64,000 nt of DNA, from positions 3,041,910 through 3,105,909 of the forward strand of contig NZ_CP170485.1 of NCBI RefSeq assembly GCF_052055585.1, in the 5' to 3' direction. The translations under genes were made by a program, and so were the position numbers. Source of the stretch: Oceanicaulis sp052055585. Its GTDB lineage: Bacteria; Pseudomonadota; Alphaproteobacteria; Caulobacterales; Maricaulaceae. The notes under the pieces are model-generated. The model saw nothing but the letters and a program-made list of their open reading frames with translations. It had not been told where the DNA came from and searched no databases. Below are positions 24,563 to 33,451 of the stretch, one piece after another. Numbering within the stretch: position 1 is the first letter of the stretch; each line of letters begins with the position of its first letter.

Positions 24563-25120
24563 ATGCGGCTTGATTCCAATTACCTGCAGGCCATCGGCAC
24601 CATGGCCGCCGCGATTGCGGCGCTGATTGCGCTGTTTGTCGCCTGGGATCAGGGCCGCGTCATGCGCCAGGAAATCCGCGCCTCGGTCTGGCCGGCCCTG
24701 CAGGTGGACGGGTTCTCGAGCCAGAGGGATGGCGACATCGTTCAGGGTTTGAATATCCAGAACGCCGGGGTGGGGCCTGCGCGGATCGACTCCATCGCCA
24801 TTCGCTATCAGGGCGCGCTGGTGCCCGATCTTGAAGCGTTGTCCGAGCTGTTTCCGGGGCATACCGGACGCTCTGCGACCAGCTCGACCGGCCGGATCAT
24901 CGGCGCAGGCGATACGGTGGAGGTTTTCGCCTTCCAGTCGCCGCGCGCTGAAGACGATGACGCGGTGGAAATGATGTACGACCTCGCCAGCAACTATACC
25001 GTGGACGTGTGCTATTGCTCGGTCCTGGACGAGTGCTGGATGGCGCATACCAGCGGGTCCGCCAACCCGAAACCTGAATCTGTGGACGCCTGCCCTGTCG
25101 AGGGCGTCAGCCAACTGTAA
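24563..25120 (+). CDS. Membrane-anchored protein with CYCSV motif, inserted between pheS and pheT
   Basis: 185 aa. One N-terminal membrane segment at ~10-30 (AIGTMAAAIAALIALFVAWD) is followed by a soluble domain: QGRVMRQEIRASVWPALQVD, a beta-rich middle, and near the end VCYCSVLDECW with a final C four residues before the P-V-E-G tail. A homologue at 37854-38456 has the same layout (VYQGVVMQRQLEASVLPIPT ... VCYCSVFDQCW ... SC). Function unknown. It starts 10 bases after pheS and ends 25 before pheT, so it is co-transcribed with them. Confidence 0.7.
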   Translation: MRLDSNYLQAIGTMAAAIAALIALFVAWDQGRVMRQEIRASVWPALQVDGFSSQRDGDIVQGLNIQNAGVGPARIDSIAIRYQGALVPDLEALSELFPGHTGRSATSSTGRIIGAGDTVEVFAFQSPRAEDDDAVEMMYDLASNYTVDVCYCSVLDECWMAHTSGSANPKPESVDACPVEGVSQL

Positions 25121-25145
25121 TTCTCCGACCCTTTGGACCTGACCG

Positions 25146-27536
25146 ATGAAATTCACCTATTCCTGGCTCAAAGAGCATCTGGACACCGATCTCACCCTCG
25201 CCGAGCTCGACGAGGCGATGACCATGGCAGGTCTGGAGATCGAGGAGATTGAAGATCCCGGCGCCAAGCTCGCCGAGTTCTCCACCGCCTATGTGAAGGA
25301 CGCCCAGCCGCACCCGGATGCGGACAAGCTGCGCGTGTGCACGGTGGAGACCAGGGACGGCATCAAGCAGATCGTTTGCGGCGCACCCAATGCGCGTGCG
25401 GGCATGACCGCTATCTACGCCCCGCTGGGCGCGTACATCCCCGGTCTCGATTTCAGCCTCGACAAGAAGCCGCGCAAGATCCGCGGCATCGAAAGCTCGG
25501 GCATGATGTGCTCGACCAAGGAGATCGAGGCGGGCGAGGACCATGACGGCATCGCAGATCTTCAGGGCGACTGGCCGGTGGGCACCCCCGCCGCCGAGGC
25601 GCTGGGTCTGAACGATCCGGTCATCGACTTTGAAGTCACCCCCAACCGTCCCGACTGGCTGGGCGTTTACGGCATTGCGCGCGATCTCGCGGCGGCGGGC
25701 GCGGGCACGCTGAAAACCGGCCCGGTCAAAAAGATCCCCGGCAGCTTCCCCTGCCCGGTGACGGTCAAGCTCGACTGGCCTGAAGCCTGCCCGATCTTTG
25801 CCGGTCGGGTGATCAAGGGCGTCAGGAACGGCCCGTCGCCCGAATGGATGCAGAAGCGTCTGAACGCCATCGGCATCAAGCCGAAGAACCTGCTGGTGGA
25901 TGTCACCAACTATATCTCGTTTGACTATGCGCGCCCGCTGCACGTCTACGATCTCGCGAAAATCGGCCCGGTGCTCTACGCCCGCAAGGGAAGGGGCGAG
26001 GCGGACCAGCATGTGGCGCTCGATGACAAGACCTACACCCCGTCTGAAACCCATTGCGTGATCGCCGATGATGAGCGGGCGCTGGGCCTCGGGGGCATTA
26101 TGGGCGGCCAGTCTTCAGGCTGCTCGTCCGAGACCACGGACGTCTTCATCGAGAGCGCCTGGTTTGATCCGGCGATCATCCGCAAATCCGCGCGCGAGCT
26201 GGGCATTGATTCAGATGCCAAATATCGTTTCGAGCGCGGTGTGGACCCTGAAAGTCCGGTGGACGGCATTGAACTCGCCACGGCGCTGATCCTGGAATAT
26301 GGCGGCGGTGAAGCCTCTGAAGTGACCGTGTCGGGGCAAGCTCCGGCGCGTCCGGACGACATCGCGTTCGACCCGTCCCGCATCAAGCGTCTTCTGGGCC
26401 TTGAGCTGTCAGAAGACCGGATCGAGGAGATCCTCGTCTCGCTGGGCTTTGGCGTCACCCGCGGCGAACGCTGGACGGTGAGCGTGCCCAGCTGGCGTCG
26501 TGACGCCACCCTGCAGGCCGACCTCATCGAGGATGTGGCGCGCATTGCGGGCTATGACAATCTGCCGGTCGTCTCCTTCCGCCGTCCCGAAGGTGAGCGA
26601 TTTGAAGCCCCGGCGACCGAATTGCAGAACCGGGTGCGCGCGGCGCGTCGGGCGGCGGCCAATCGCGGCTATCGCGAAGCCATCACCTGGTCTTTCTGCC
26701 GGTCTGATCAGGCCGATCTGTTTGGCGGCGTCGGCGCAGGCCTGGTGCTGGAAAACCCGATCAGTTCCGAGCTTGATGTGATGCGTCCCACCGCGCTGAT
26801 CCATCTTCTCACCAGTGTGCAGAAAAGCGCCGATCGCGGCTTTGACGATGCGCGCTTCTTTGAAGCCGGCCCGATCTACCTCAACGATGCGCCCGATGGT
26901 CAGGAAACCGTGGTGGCTGGCGTGCGCCGGGTCATTGCGGCGCGTGACTGGCGCGGCGCGGGCGCTCCGGACGTGTTCGACATCAAGGCGGACGCCATGG
27001 CGGCGCTGGAAGCAGCCGGCGCTCCTGTCGAGAAGCTGCAAGTGACCGCCGATGCGCGCGATCACTGGCATCCGGGCCGGTCCGGCGTGCTGCGTCTGGG
27101 TCCGAAAGTGCTGGCCGAGTTTGGCGAAATCCATCCCAGGACTCTCAAGGCGCTCGATGTGGATGGCCGCGTGCTGGCGTTTGAAGTGTTCCTGGACGCC
27201 ATCCCGACGACCAAGAAGAAGCCGCTCAAGGCGCGTCCGCCGCTCGAACTGTCTGATCTGATGGCGGTCAAGCGCGACTACGCCTTCCTGATGGACGCGT
27301 CGGCTCCGTCGGCGGAGCTGATCAAGGCGGTCAAGGGCGCTGAGAAACAGCTCATCACCGATGTGGCGCTGTTTGATGTCTATCAGGGCCAGGGCGTGCC
27401 CGAAGGTCAGGTCTCTCTGGCGCTGGAAGTGACCATCCAGCCTAATGACAAGACCCTGACGGACAAGGAGATCGAGGCGATCAGCGCCAAGATCATCGCC
27501 AACGCCCAGAAGGCCGGCGCCACCCTGCGGGGATAG
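25146..27536 (+). CDS. pheT: Phenylalanyl-tRNA synthetase beta subunit
   Basis: 796 aa, full length. The N-terminal catalytic-like start MKFTYSWLKEHL is followed by an EMAP/tRNA-binding domain (~40-150: HPDADKLRVCTVETRDG, then IVCGAPNARAG). The B3/B4 editing domain (LVDVTNYISFDYARPLHVYD), B5 domain and a C-terminal FDX-ACB anticodon-binding domain (SDLMAVKRDYAFLMDASAPS) follow. It supplies tRNA binding and Tyr-tRNA-Phe editing. Confidence 0.96.
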   Translation: MKFTYSWLKEHLDTDLTLAELDEAMTMAGLEIEEIEDPGAKLAEFSTAYVKDAQPHPDADKLRVCTVETRDGIKQIVCGAPNARAGMTAIYAPLGAYIPGLDFSLDKKPRKIRGIESSGMMCSTKEIEAGEDHDGIADLQGDWPVGTPAAEALGLNDPVIDFEVTPNRPDWLGVYGIARDLAAAGAGTLKTGPVKKIPGSFPCPVTVKLDWPEACPIFAGRVIKGVRNGPSPEWMQKRLNAIGIKPKNLLVDVTNYISFDYARPLHVYDLAKIGPVLYARKGRGEADQHVALDDKTYTPSETHCVIADDERALGLGGIMGGQSSGCSSETTDVFIESAWFDPAIIRKSARELGIDSDAKYRFERGVDPESPVDGIELATALILEYGGGEASEVTVSGQAPARPDDIAFDPSRIKRLLGLELSEDRIEEILVSLGFGVTRGERWTVSVPSWRRDATLQADLIEDVARIAGYDNLPVVSFRRPEGERFEAPATELQNRVRAARRAAANRGYREAITWSFCRSDQADLFGGVGAGLVLENPISSELDVMRPTALIHLLTSVQKSADRGFDDARFFEAGPIYLNDAPDGQETVVAGVRRVIAARDWRGAGAPDVFDIKADAMAALEAAGAPVEKLQVTADARDHWHPGRSGVLRLGPKVLAEFGEIHPRTLKALDVDGRVLAFEVFLDAIPTTKKKPLKARPPLELSDLMAVKRDYAFLMDASAPSAELIKAVKGAEKQLITDVALFDVYQGQGVPEGQVSLALEVTIQPNDKTLTDKEIEAISAKIIANAQKAGATLRG

Positions 27537-27544
27537 CGGACAAG

Positions 27545-27577
27545 AAAACGCCCCGGAGGCTTGAGGTCTCCGGGGCG
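27545..27577 (-). terminator. Terminator, minus strand, between pheT and the disordered-protein gene
   Basis: On the minus strand CGCCCCGGAG ACCTCAAGC CTCCGGGGCG is followed by TTTTC, 30 bases beyond the stop of the minus-strand gene. It may also weakly stop pheT transcripts. Confidence 0.8.
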
Positions 27578-27607
27578 CTCGCATCGCCCAGCCCCGTCCC
27601 TGAAATC

Positions 27608-28753
27608 CTAGACCCTCAGATTGAGACCGCTTTGGGCGATCTCCTGCGGGGTCACGGCGCTATCAAGATTGTTATCAAGCGGTTGGGTCACCTGCCTGAC
27701 GCGCTGAGGCTCCTGAGCGGTCTCGCCCAGTCGATCCACGAGTGAGGGGAGAGGATCGGTCTGGCTGAGCCCGTTATCACGGGTGGAGAGCCCGCTGTCG
27801 GCGCGGTCGAACCGCGTATCAAACCGGGTATTGGGCGTTGTCACTTCAGTTTCGGCGTCACCAATGCTGGCGCCGTTTTCCGGACGCGTGACGGCGTCAG
27901 GCCCGGAGTCATCTGTATTTTCAGCATCATCGACTTGAAGCGCCGGTTCCGCGCGCAACGCCGCCGTCTCGTCAGGTGATTGCGCCTCTTCCAGCGCGGC
28001 GGTGGTCGGGTTCACCTCTTGTGCGGCGCGGGCGGCGGCGTTCAGGCCGTCATCGGCAGGGTTATCCGCCTCGCCCGCGGGCGCTTCGGGGCGGGCGTTC
28101 AGCTCGGGCTCTCGCTCTCGAGTGAAGGCGTCAGAGCGCGCCTGATTGTCCTCGATGCGCGTCTCGATCCGATCACTCTGACGGGCGCCGGCGTCATCGC
28201 GCTGGGTCTCGCGAAGCTGATCGGTCTGTTGTCGATCATCCTCGACCAGGGTGCTGATCTGGTCCGTGCGCTGTTCGCGCGCTTCAATCGCGTCAACGCG
28301 TGTCTGTTGGCGCGCGGCCTCTTGCGCCTGCGCCTCGCTCAGGCGTTCAGCAACGCTGGGCGCGTTTGCAGCGGGCTCCTCGGTCTCTCGTCGCGCGACG
28401 ACGCTCGCTTCAGGCGCCTCACGGGTCGCTTGCGGCGGTTCGGGGCGGACGGCGAGGCGCTGCTCCTGGACTTCCAGAAGCGCGGAATTGGTCGAGGCGT
28501 TGAGCCGGTCCTGACTGACCTGGGCAAAGCCTTCCGCTGCGGCGGAGCGGTTCGGCGTTTCATCGCCGGAGTTGCGGTTCTGTGCGCTATTGCGGTCCTG
28601 ACGATCCTGCGCCGCCTCGCTGCGGTCCACAGGCCGGATCGCCGCCGCATCACTGGCGCCGGTCGAGTTGATCAGAACGGGGTCAGACTCGCGGGGCGGT
28701 GTCCGGTAAAGATCAACCAGATAGCCTGCACTGCCTTGTATATCGGCGACCAT
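27608..28753 (-). CDS. Low-complexity, probably disordered hypothetical protein
   Basis: About 381 aa from the second start codon (MVADIQGSAGYLVDLYR). After a short hydrophobic N-terminus the protein is nearly all charged and polar (E, Q, R, D, A, N, T), with repeated R-x-E-x-R-x-x-Q/D stretches and almost no aromatic residues. That suggests disorder and partial coiled coil. No signal peptide or known domain recognised. The transcription unit is closed by a hairpin on the minus strand. Its long intact frame and terminator support real coding. Confidence 0.55.
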   Translation of the reverse strand: MVADIQGSAGYLVDLYRTPPRESDPVLINSTGASDAAAIRPVDRSEAAQDRQDRNSAQNRNSGDETPNRSAAAEGFAQVSQDRLNASTNSALLEVQEQRLAVRPEPPQATREAPEASVVARRETEEPAANAPSVAERLSEAQAQEAARQQTRVDAIEAREQRTDQISTLVEDDRQQTDQLRETQRDDAGARQSDRIETRIEDNQARSDAFTREREPELNARPEAPAGEADNPADDGLNAAARAAQEVNPTTAALEEAQSPDETAALRAEPALQVDDAENTDDSGPDAVTRPENGASIGDAETEVTTPNTRFDTRFDRADSGLSTRDNGLSQTDPLPSLVDRLGETAQEPQRVRQVTQPLDNNLDSAVTPQEIAQSGLNLRV

Positions 28754-28848
28754 CGCGCACCTCTGCACATCTCGCGTCTCACCAGACTATACAGATTCAG
28801 CGAAATCGAGTGGCCTGCGACCGTGCATGAGGGTTTCTGAAGGGTAAA

Positions 28849-28881
28849 GAAAAGGCCCCGACGCGGAACGCCGGGGCCTGA
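28849..28881 (-). terminator. Terminator of the prolyl oligopeptidase gene
   Basis: Minus strand: AGGCCCCGGCG TTC CGCGTCGGGGCCTTTTC hairpin with T-run, 22 bases past the stop. Confidence 0.85.
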
Positions 28882-28902
28882 ACGTTTGGAAGAGAGGGCG
28901 TT

Positions 28903-31125
28903 CTAGCCTTCGCTGGCGTCGGCCTCGTTCTCATCCATCAGCTCTTCCATCAGGAAGGTGTATTCGAGCGCCAGACGACGCGCGCTTTCCTGAAGGTTGG
29001 CGGCGGCGGAGTGACCGCCCTCCATGTTTTCATAATACAGCACGTCCTGATCCATCTCGTTGAGCAGATAGGCCAGTTTCCGGGCGTGGCCGGGGTGGAC
29101 GCGGTCATCCTTGGTGGAGGTCAGAAGGAAGAGCGGCGGATAGTCGACGCCGGTCTCCACATTGTGGAAGGGCGAGATCGAACGCAGGAAGGCGCGCTCT
29201 TCAGGGTTCTCGTCCGGGAAGCCGTACTCGTCCTGCCAGCTGGCGCCCGCCAGAAGCGTGTGGAAGCGCAGCATGTCCAGCAGCGGCACCTGGCTGATCA
29301 CCGCGCCCCACAGATCCGGACGCTGGGTGTACATCACGCCGGTCAGAAGGCCGCCGTTCGAACCGCCCTGAACCGCAAGCTGGTCAGAGGTGGTCACACC
29401 GTCATCAATCAGGTCTTCGGCGACCGCGATCAGGTCGTCATAGATACGCTGACGATTGGTGCGCAGACCCGCCTGGTGCCAGGCCGGGCCAAACTCGCCG
29501 CCGCCGCGGATGTTCGCCAGCACATAGGTGCCGCCGTTTTCCAGCCACATGCGGCCGCGGGTGCCCGAATAGGACGGAGTCAGGCTGACCTGAAAGCCGC
29601 CATAGGCATAGAGCAGCGTCGGCTGCGGGCCTTCAGCGCCTTCAGCATGGACGATGAAATAGGGGATCATCGTGCCGTCAGTGCTCTCGGCCTGACGCTG
29701 TTCGACCACAAGGCCCTCGGCCTCAAACCAGGACGGGGCGGATTTCGCCGGTTCCAGTTCGAGATCGGCGGTGAGGCGGTAGAGCGCTTCAGGCTCCAGG
29801 AAGCCTTCCACATTCACATAGGCGAGATCGGAATGATCATCGGCGGTGACGATGGAGAGCGAGGCGTTCTCCGGCGTCTCCACGCTTTCGCTGGTCCAGC
29901 CGGCATCGGTGCGGGTGAAGGCTTCAAGACCGCCCACCACATTGTCGTTGATCACCATCAGAAGGTGGTTCTGGGTGGTGGCGACGCCATCGATGGACTG
30001 ACGCTCGTTCGGCGTGAACACCACTTCGACGCCCGGCAGTTCGCCGGTCTCGACGAACTCGCCCATATCAAAGCTCAGGATCGAGCCGGTGGCGTAGGTT
30101 TCACCGCCCTCGACCGGGGTCCACTCTTCCTCGATCGAGAAGACCAGCTGGCCGTCAAACAGGGTTTGCGGGCTCGATTTGCGCGGCAGCGGCATCTGCA
30201 CCGGATCGCCGGTCGCACCGTCAGGCAGGTAGAAATAGACGCTTTCAAAGAAACTCGCGGCCTGAATGGCCATCATATAGGCGGTGCCGTCTGCCTGCTC
30301 GAAGCGGGCGGGCCAGACGCCCACATTGGTCACATCGCCGGTGACGACGACTTGCGCCTCTTCGATCGGCGTGCCGCGGGTCCAGCGTTTGACCACGAAG
30401 GGATAGCCCGACTGGGTGGCTTCGGCGGGATCAAGCGCGGTCGCGATCAGCAGCGTGTCCTCGTCGATCCAGGCGGTCGAACCCTTGGTCTCGTCGATGG
30501 TGAACCCGTCCTCGATAAACTCGCGGGTTTCCATGTTGAATTCACGGCGCACCGCGGCGTCAGACCCGCCATCCGACAGCGTGATCATGCAGCGGGTGTA
30601 ATCGGGCGCCAGGCAATCGGCGCCGCGCCAGACCCAGTTATGGCCTTCCGCTTCGCCCAGGGCGTCCAGATCAAGCACCACATCCCATTCCGGCGCGTCG
30701 GTGGCGTAGCTTTCGACCGAGGTCTTGCGCCACAGGCCTTTGACGTGATCGGCGTCCTGCCAGAAGTTCCACAGCTCGCCATTGCGCACGCCCACATAGG
30801 GGATGCGGTCGGTCGATTGCAGCACTTCCAGCGCCTGATTGTACAGGGTGTCATAGCGCGGGTCGGAGGTGAGGCGGTCGAGCGATTGCGCGTTCATCTC
30901 GCTGGCGAAGGCGAGGGCGCGTTCGCCTTCCACCTCTTCCAGCCATTCCAGGCTTTCTTCTTCCGCCTGGATCGCAGCGTTCAGCTGTGCGCCGGGCAGG
31001 TTGGCGGTGTCGGTCACACCGGACTCCTCGGTTTCAGTCGATTGGGTTTGTTCGGACGGCGAACAGGCCGCAAGCGCCAGGACGGCGGCTGCGGCGGACA
31101 GGTGATAAGTCCAGCGGCGCATCAT
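28903..31125 (-). CDS. Prolyl oligopeptidase family (S9) lipoprotein
   Basis: 740 aa from ATG 31125, preceded by GGGGAGAG. The N-terminus MMRRWTYHLSAAAAVLALAAC is a lipoprotein signal. A ~400-residue seven-bladed beta-propeller precedes the alpha/beta hydrolase domain. Catalytic Ser is in VQGGSNGGLLTG (~residue 590), Asp in TKDDRVHPGHARKL and His in MEGGHSAAANLQ. It cleaves small peptides after proline; the lipobox suggests anchorage in the envelope, facing periplasm or surface. No partner gene is adjacent. Confidence 0.9.
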   Translation of the reverse strand: MMRRWTYHLSAAAAVLALAACSPSEQTQSTETEESGVTDTANLPGAQLNAAIQAEEESLEWLEEVEGERALAFASEMNAQSLDRLTSDPRYDTLYNQALEVLQSTDRIPYVGVRNGELWNFWQDADHVKGLWRKTSVESYATDAPEWDVVLDLDALGEAEGHNWVWRGADCLAPDYTRCMITLSDGGSDAAVRREFNMETREFIEDGFTIDETKGSTAWIDEDTLLIATALDPAEATQSGYPFVVKRWTRGTPIEEAQVVVTGDVTNVGVWPARFEQADGTAYMMAIQAASFFESVYFYLPDGATGDPVQMPLPRKSSPQTLFDGQLVFSIEEEWTPVEGGETYATGSILSFDMGEFVETGELPGVEVVFTPNERQSIDGVATTQNHLLMVINDNVVGGLEAFTRTDAGWTSESVETPENASLSIVTADDHSDLAYVNVEGFLEPEALYRLTADLELEPAKSAPSWFEAEGLVVEQRQAESTDGTMIPYFIVHAEGAEGPQPTLLYAYGGFQVSLTPSYSGTRGRMWLENGGTYVLANIRGGGEFGPAWHQAGLRTNRQRIYDDLIAVAEDLIDDGVTTSDQLAVQGGSNGGLLTGVMYTQRPDLWGAVISQVPLLDMLRFHTLLAGASWQDEYGFPDENPEERAFLRSISPFHNVETGVDYPPLFLLTSTKDDRVHPGHARKLAYLLNEMDQDVLYYENMEGGHSAAANLQESARRLALEYTFLMEELMDENEADASEG

Positions 31126-31246
31126 GCTCTCCCCTTGTTGAGCGTCTGGGCGCATTGAACAGGGCGTTGAGCTCTGGGTCAAAGTGATCCTGTATGAAAG
31201 CCGCGTTATCTTGCAGGGCGCAGTAGACAGGCGTATCGCTGGGCGC

Positions 31247-32068
31247 ATGAGAGCTTACGCCATGAACGGGGCGGGCAACGCCTTTATCGTTCTCGACCGC
31301 CGCGACGCGTCCGGACCCGCCGCCTATACGCCGCAGGACATTGCGGCGATGGAGGTCGTGCACGCCTTTGACCAGCTCATCGTGCTGGACCCGTCGTCCG
31401 AGGCGGACGCCGATTTGCGGGTCTGGAATAATGATGGCGGTGAAGTCGGCGCCTGCGGCAATGGCACGAGGGCGGCGGCCTGGCTGTTGTTTGAAGGCGG
31501 GGCGAAGTCGCAGCTCAGCTTCACCTCCTCTGGCGGCCCCATGCGGGCGCAACGGCTTGGCGATGGCGCAGCGGAAGTGGATCTGGGACCGGCGCGGCTC
31601 GACTGGCGGGACATCCCGCTATCTCTGCCGATGGATACGGTCCGGCTCGATTTCGGCGTCACCCTGCCTGATGGTCGCCGGCTTGAAGGCCCCGGTGCGG
31701 TCAGCATGGGCAATCCCCATGTGGTGTTCGCGGTGGAGGATCTCGCCTCCATCCCCATTGCCGAGATCGGCCCGCGCATCGAGCATGACCCGCTCTTTCC
31801 CGAACGGGTCAATACCGGATTCGCGCAAGTGCGCGGCCGGAACGATATCCGGCTGAAGGTGTTTGAACGCGGCGCGGGTCTGACACTGGCGTGCGGCACC
31901 GGGGCCTGCGCGGCGCTCGTCGCCCTTCATCGTCAGGGACTTGTGGACCGTGAAGCGGTAATCGAGGCCGATGGCGGCAAGCTGCCCGTGCGCTGGGATG
32001 ATCAGGGCCATGTGCACCTGTCCGGCCCGGTCGTGCTGGAGCGCGAGCTCGATCTGCGGGGCGTTTGA
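31247..32068 (+). CDS. dapF: Diaminopimelate epimerase
   Basis: 273 aa from ATG 31247 (MRAYAMNGAGNAFIVLD). Two catalytic cysteines in GACGNGTRAA and LACGTGACAAL; VSMGNPHVVFAVED and RVNTGFAQV complete the DapF signature. It interconverts LL- and meso-diaminopimelate for lysine and peptidoglycan synthesis. Followed 69 bases later by mtaB and then ftsY, an order common in alphaproteobacteria. Confidence 0.93.
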   Translation: MRAYAMNGAGNAFIVLDRRDASGPAAYTPQDIAAMEVVHAFDQLIVLDPSSEADADLRVWNNDGGEVGACGNGTRAAAWLLFEGGAKSQLSFTSSGGPMRAQRLGDGAAEVDLGPARLDWRDIPLSLPMDTVRLDFGVTLPDGRRLEGPGAVSMGNPHVVFAVEDLASIPIAEIGPRIEHDPLFPERVNTGFAQVRGRNDIRLKVFERGAGLTLACGTGACAALVALHRQGLVDREAVIEADGGKLPVRWDDQGHVHLSGPVVLERELDLRGV

Positions 32069-32137
32069 CGCATACCCGCCTTGCAGACTCCCTTCCCCGC
32101 TTGACCGAAGGGCGTCTCAACCCCACTTTGCGCGGCC

Positions 32138-33451
32138 ATGAGCACACCTGTGGAAAACCCGGCCCCGTCCCCTGAGACTTCAGAGGGGCGCGATGTGGAG
32201 ATCGTCACCTTTGGCTGCCGGCTGAATGCCTGGGAGTCCGAGGTGATGCGCGATCATGCGCGCGCGGGCGGGCTGGAAGATGCGGTGATCATCAATACCT
32301 GCGCGGTGACTAATGAGGCCGTGCGTCAGGCGCGCCAGACCATTCGCCGGATGAAGCGCGAGCGGCCCGATGCGCGCATGATCGTCACCGGCTGCGCCGC
32401 CCAGATCGACCCCGAGCAATTCGCGAAAATGGCCGAGGTGGATCAGGTGATCGGCAATGCCGAGAAGCTGCGCCCGGAAACCTTTAAATCCACCGTCATT
32501 GGCGGCGGCGACAAGGTGAAGGTGGATGACATCATGGCGGTCAGCGAGATCGCCAGTCATCTGGTGGATGGCCTTGATGGCCGCGCCCGCGCCTATGTGC
32601 AGGTGCAAACCGGGTGCGATCACCGCTGCACCTTCTGCATCATCCCCTATGGCCGCGGCAATGCACGCTCCGCCCCTGCTGGCGAGGTGGTCGATCAGGT
32701 CAAACGCCTTGTGGAGACCGGCCATTCCGAAGTGGTGCTGACGGGCGTGGACATGACAAGCTGGGGGCAGGACCTGCCGGGTACGCCCAAGCTCGGCCGT
32801 TTGGTGCGCGCCATCCTCAAGCAGGTTCCCGATCTGCAGCGTTTGCGCCTGTCCTCGATTGACGCGATCGAGATTGACGAGGATTTGTTCCGCGCCATCG
32901 CCGAGGAAGAGCGGCTCTGCCCCTACATGCACCTGTCGCTTCAGGCGGGCGATGACATGATCCTCAAGCGCATGAAGCGTCGCCATTCCCGCGATGACGC
33001 GATTGCGCTGGCCAAACGCTTGCGCGCCGTGCGCCCGGACATCGCCTTTGGCGCGGACCTGATTGCAGGCTTCCCCACCGAGACCGAAGAGATGTTCGAG
33101 AACTCGCTGCGGCTGGTGGATGAGTGTGATCTCGCCTTCGTCCATGTCTTCCCCTACTCGCCCCGCCCCGGCACGCCCGCCGCGCGCATGCCGCAAGTGG
33201 ACCGCGAAGTGGTGAAAGAGCGCGCCGCCCGTCTGCGCGCCAAATCGCATGAGGCGCTGCAACGCCATCTCGCCTCGCGCGTTGGCCATGAGATGACGGT
33301 GCTGGTCGAGAAGCCCGGCTTCGCCCGCGCCGATGACTTCACGCCTGTCCGGATGAAATCGGGCGCCCGTCCCGGCGCGCTTGTCCGGGCGATGATCACC
33401 GGGCATGACGAGAAAGCCCTGTTCGCAACACCGCTGGAGGCTGCCCGGTGA
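32138..33451 (+). CDS. mtaB: tRNA t6A37 methylthiotransferase MtaB
   Basis: 437 aa radical-SAM methylthiotransferase. An N-terminal UPF0004 domain carries three Fe-S Cys (FGCRLNAWE, NTCAVTNEAVRQARQTIRR, TGCAAQ). The radical-SAM CxxxCxxC lies in QTGCDHRCTFCIIPYGRG, and there is a C-terminal TRAM-like domain. The NTCAVT/RQ-rich pattern places it with MtaB (ms2t6A) rather than MiaB or RimO. Its last 4 bases overlap the GTG start of ftsY. Confidence 0.92.
   Translation: MSTPVENPAPSPETSEGRDVEIVTFGCRLNAWESEVMRDHARAGGLEDAVIINTCAVTNEAVRQARQTIRRMKRERPDARMIVTGCAAQIDPEQFAKMAEVDQVIGNAEKLRPETFKSTVIGGGDKVKVDDIMAVSEIASHLVDGLDGRARAYVQVQTGCDHRCTFCIIPYGRGNARSAPAGEVVDQVKRLVETGHSEVVLTGVDMTSWGQDLPGTPKLGRLVRAILKQVPDLQRLRLSSIDAIEIDEDLFRAIAEEERLCPYMHLSLQAGDDMILKRMKRRHSRDDAIALAKRLRAVRPDIAFGADLIAGFPTETEEMFENSLRLVDECDLAFVHVFPYSPRPGTPAARMPQVDREVVKERAARLRAKSHEALQRHLASRVGHEMTVLVEKPGFARADDFTPVRMKSGARPGALVRAMITGHDEKALFATPLEAAR

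Noticed and set aside
26409..27584. 391-codon minus-strand frame opposite pheT
   Set aside because: Antisense to conserved pheT domains; no domain or start signal.
29011..31158. 715-codon plus-strand open frame opposite the prolyl oligopeptidase
   Set aside because: Its composition (Arg/His/Gly/Ala-rich) is the usual reverse-strand shadow of a high-GC gene; the minus strand has an intact S9 peptidase with signal peptide and terminator.
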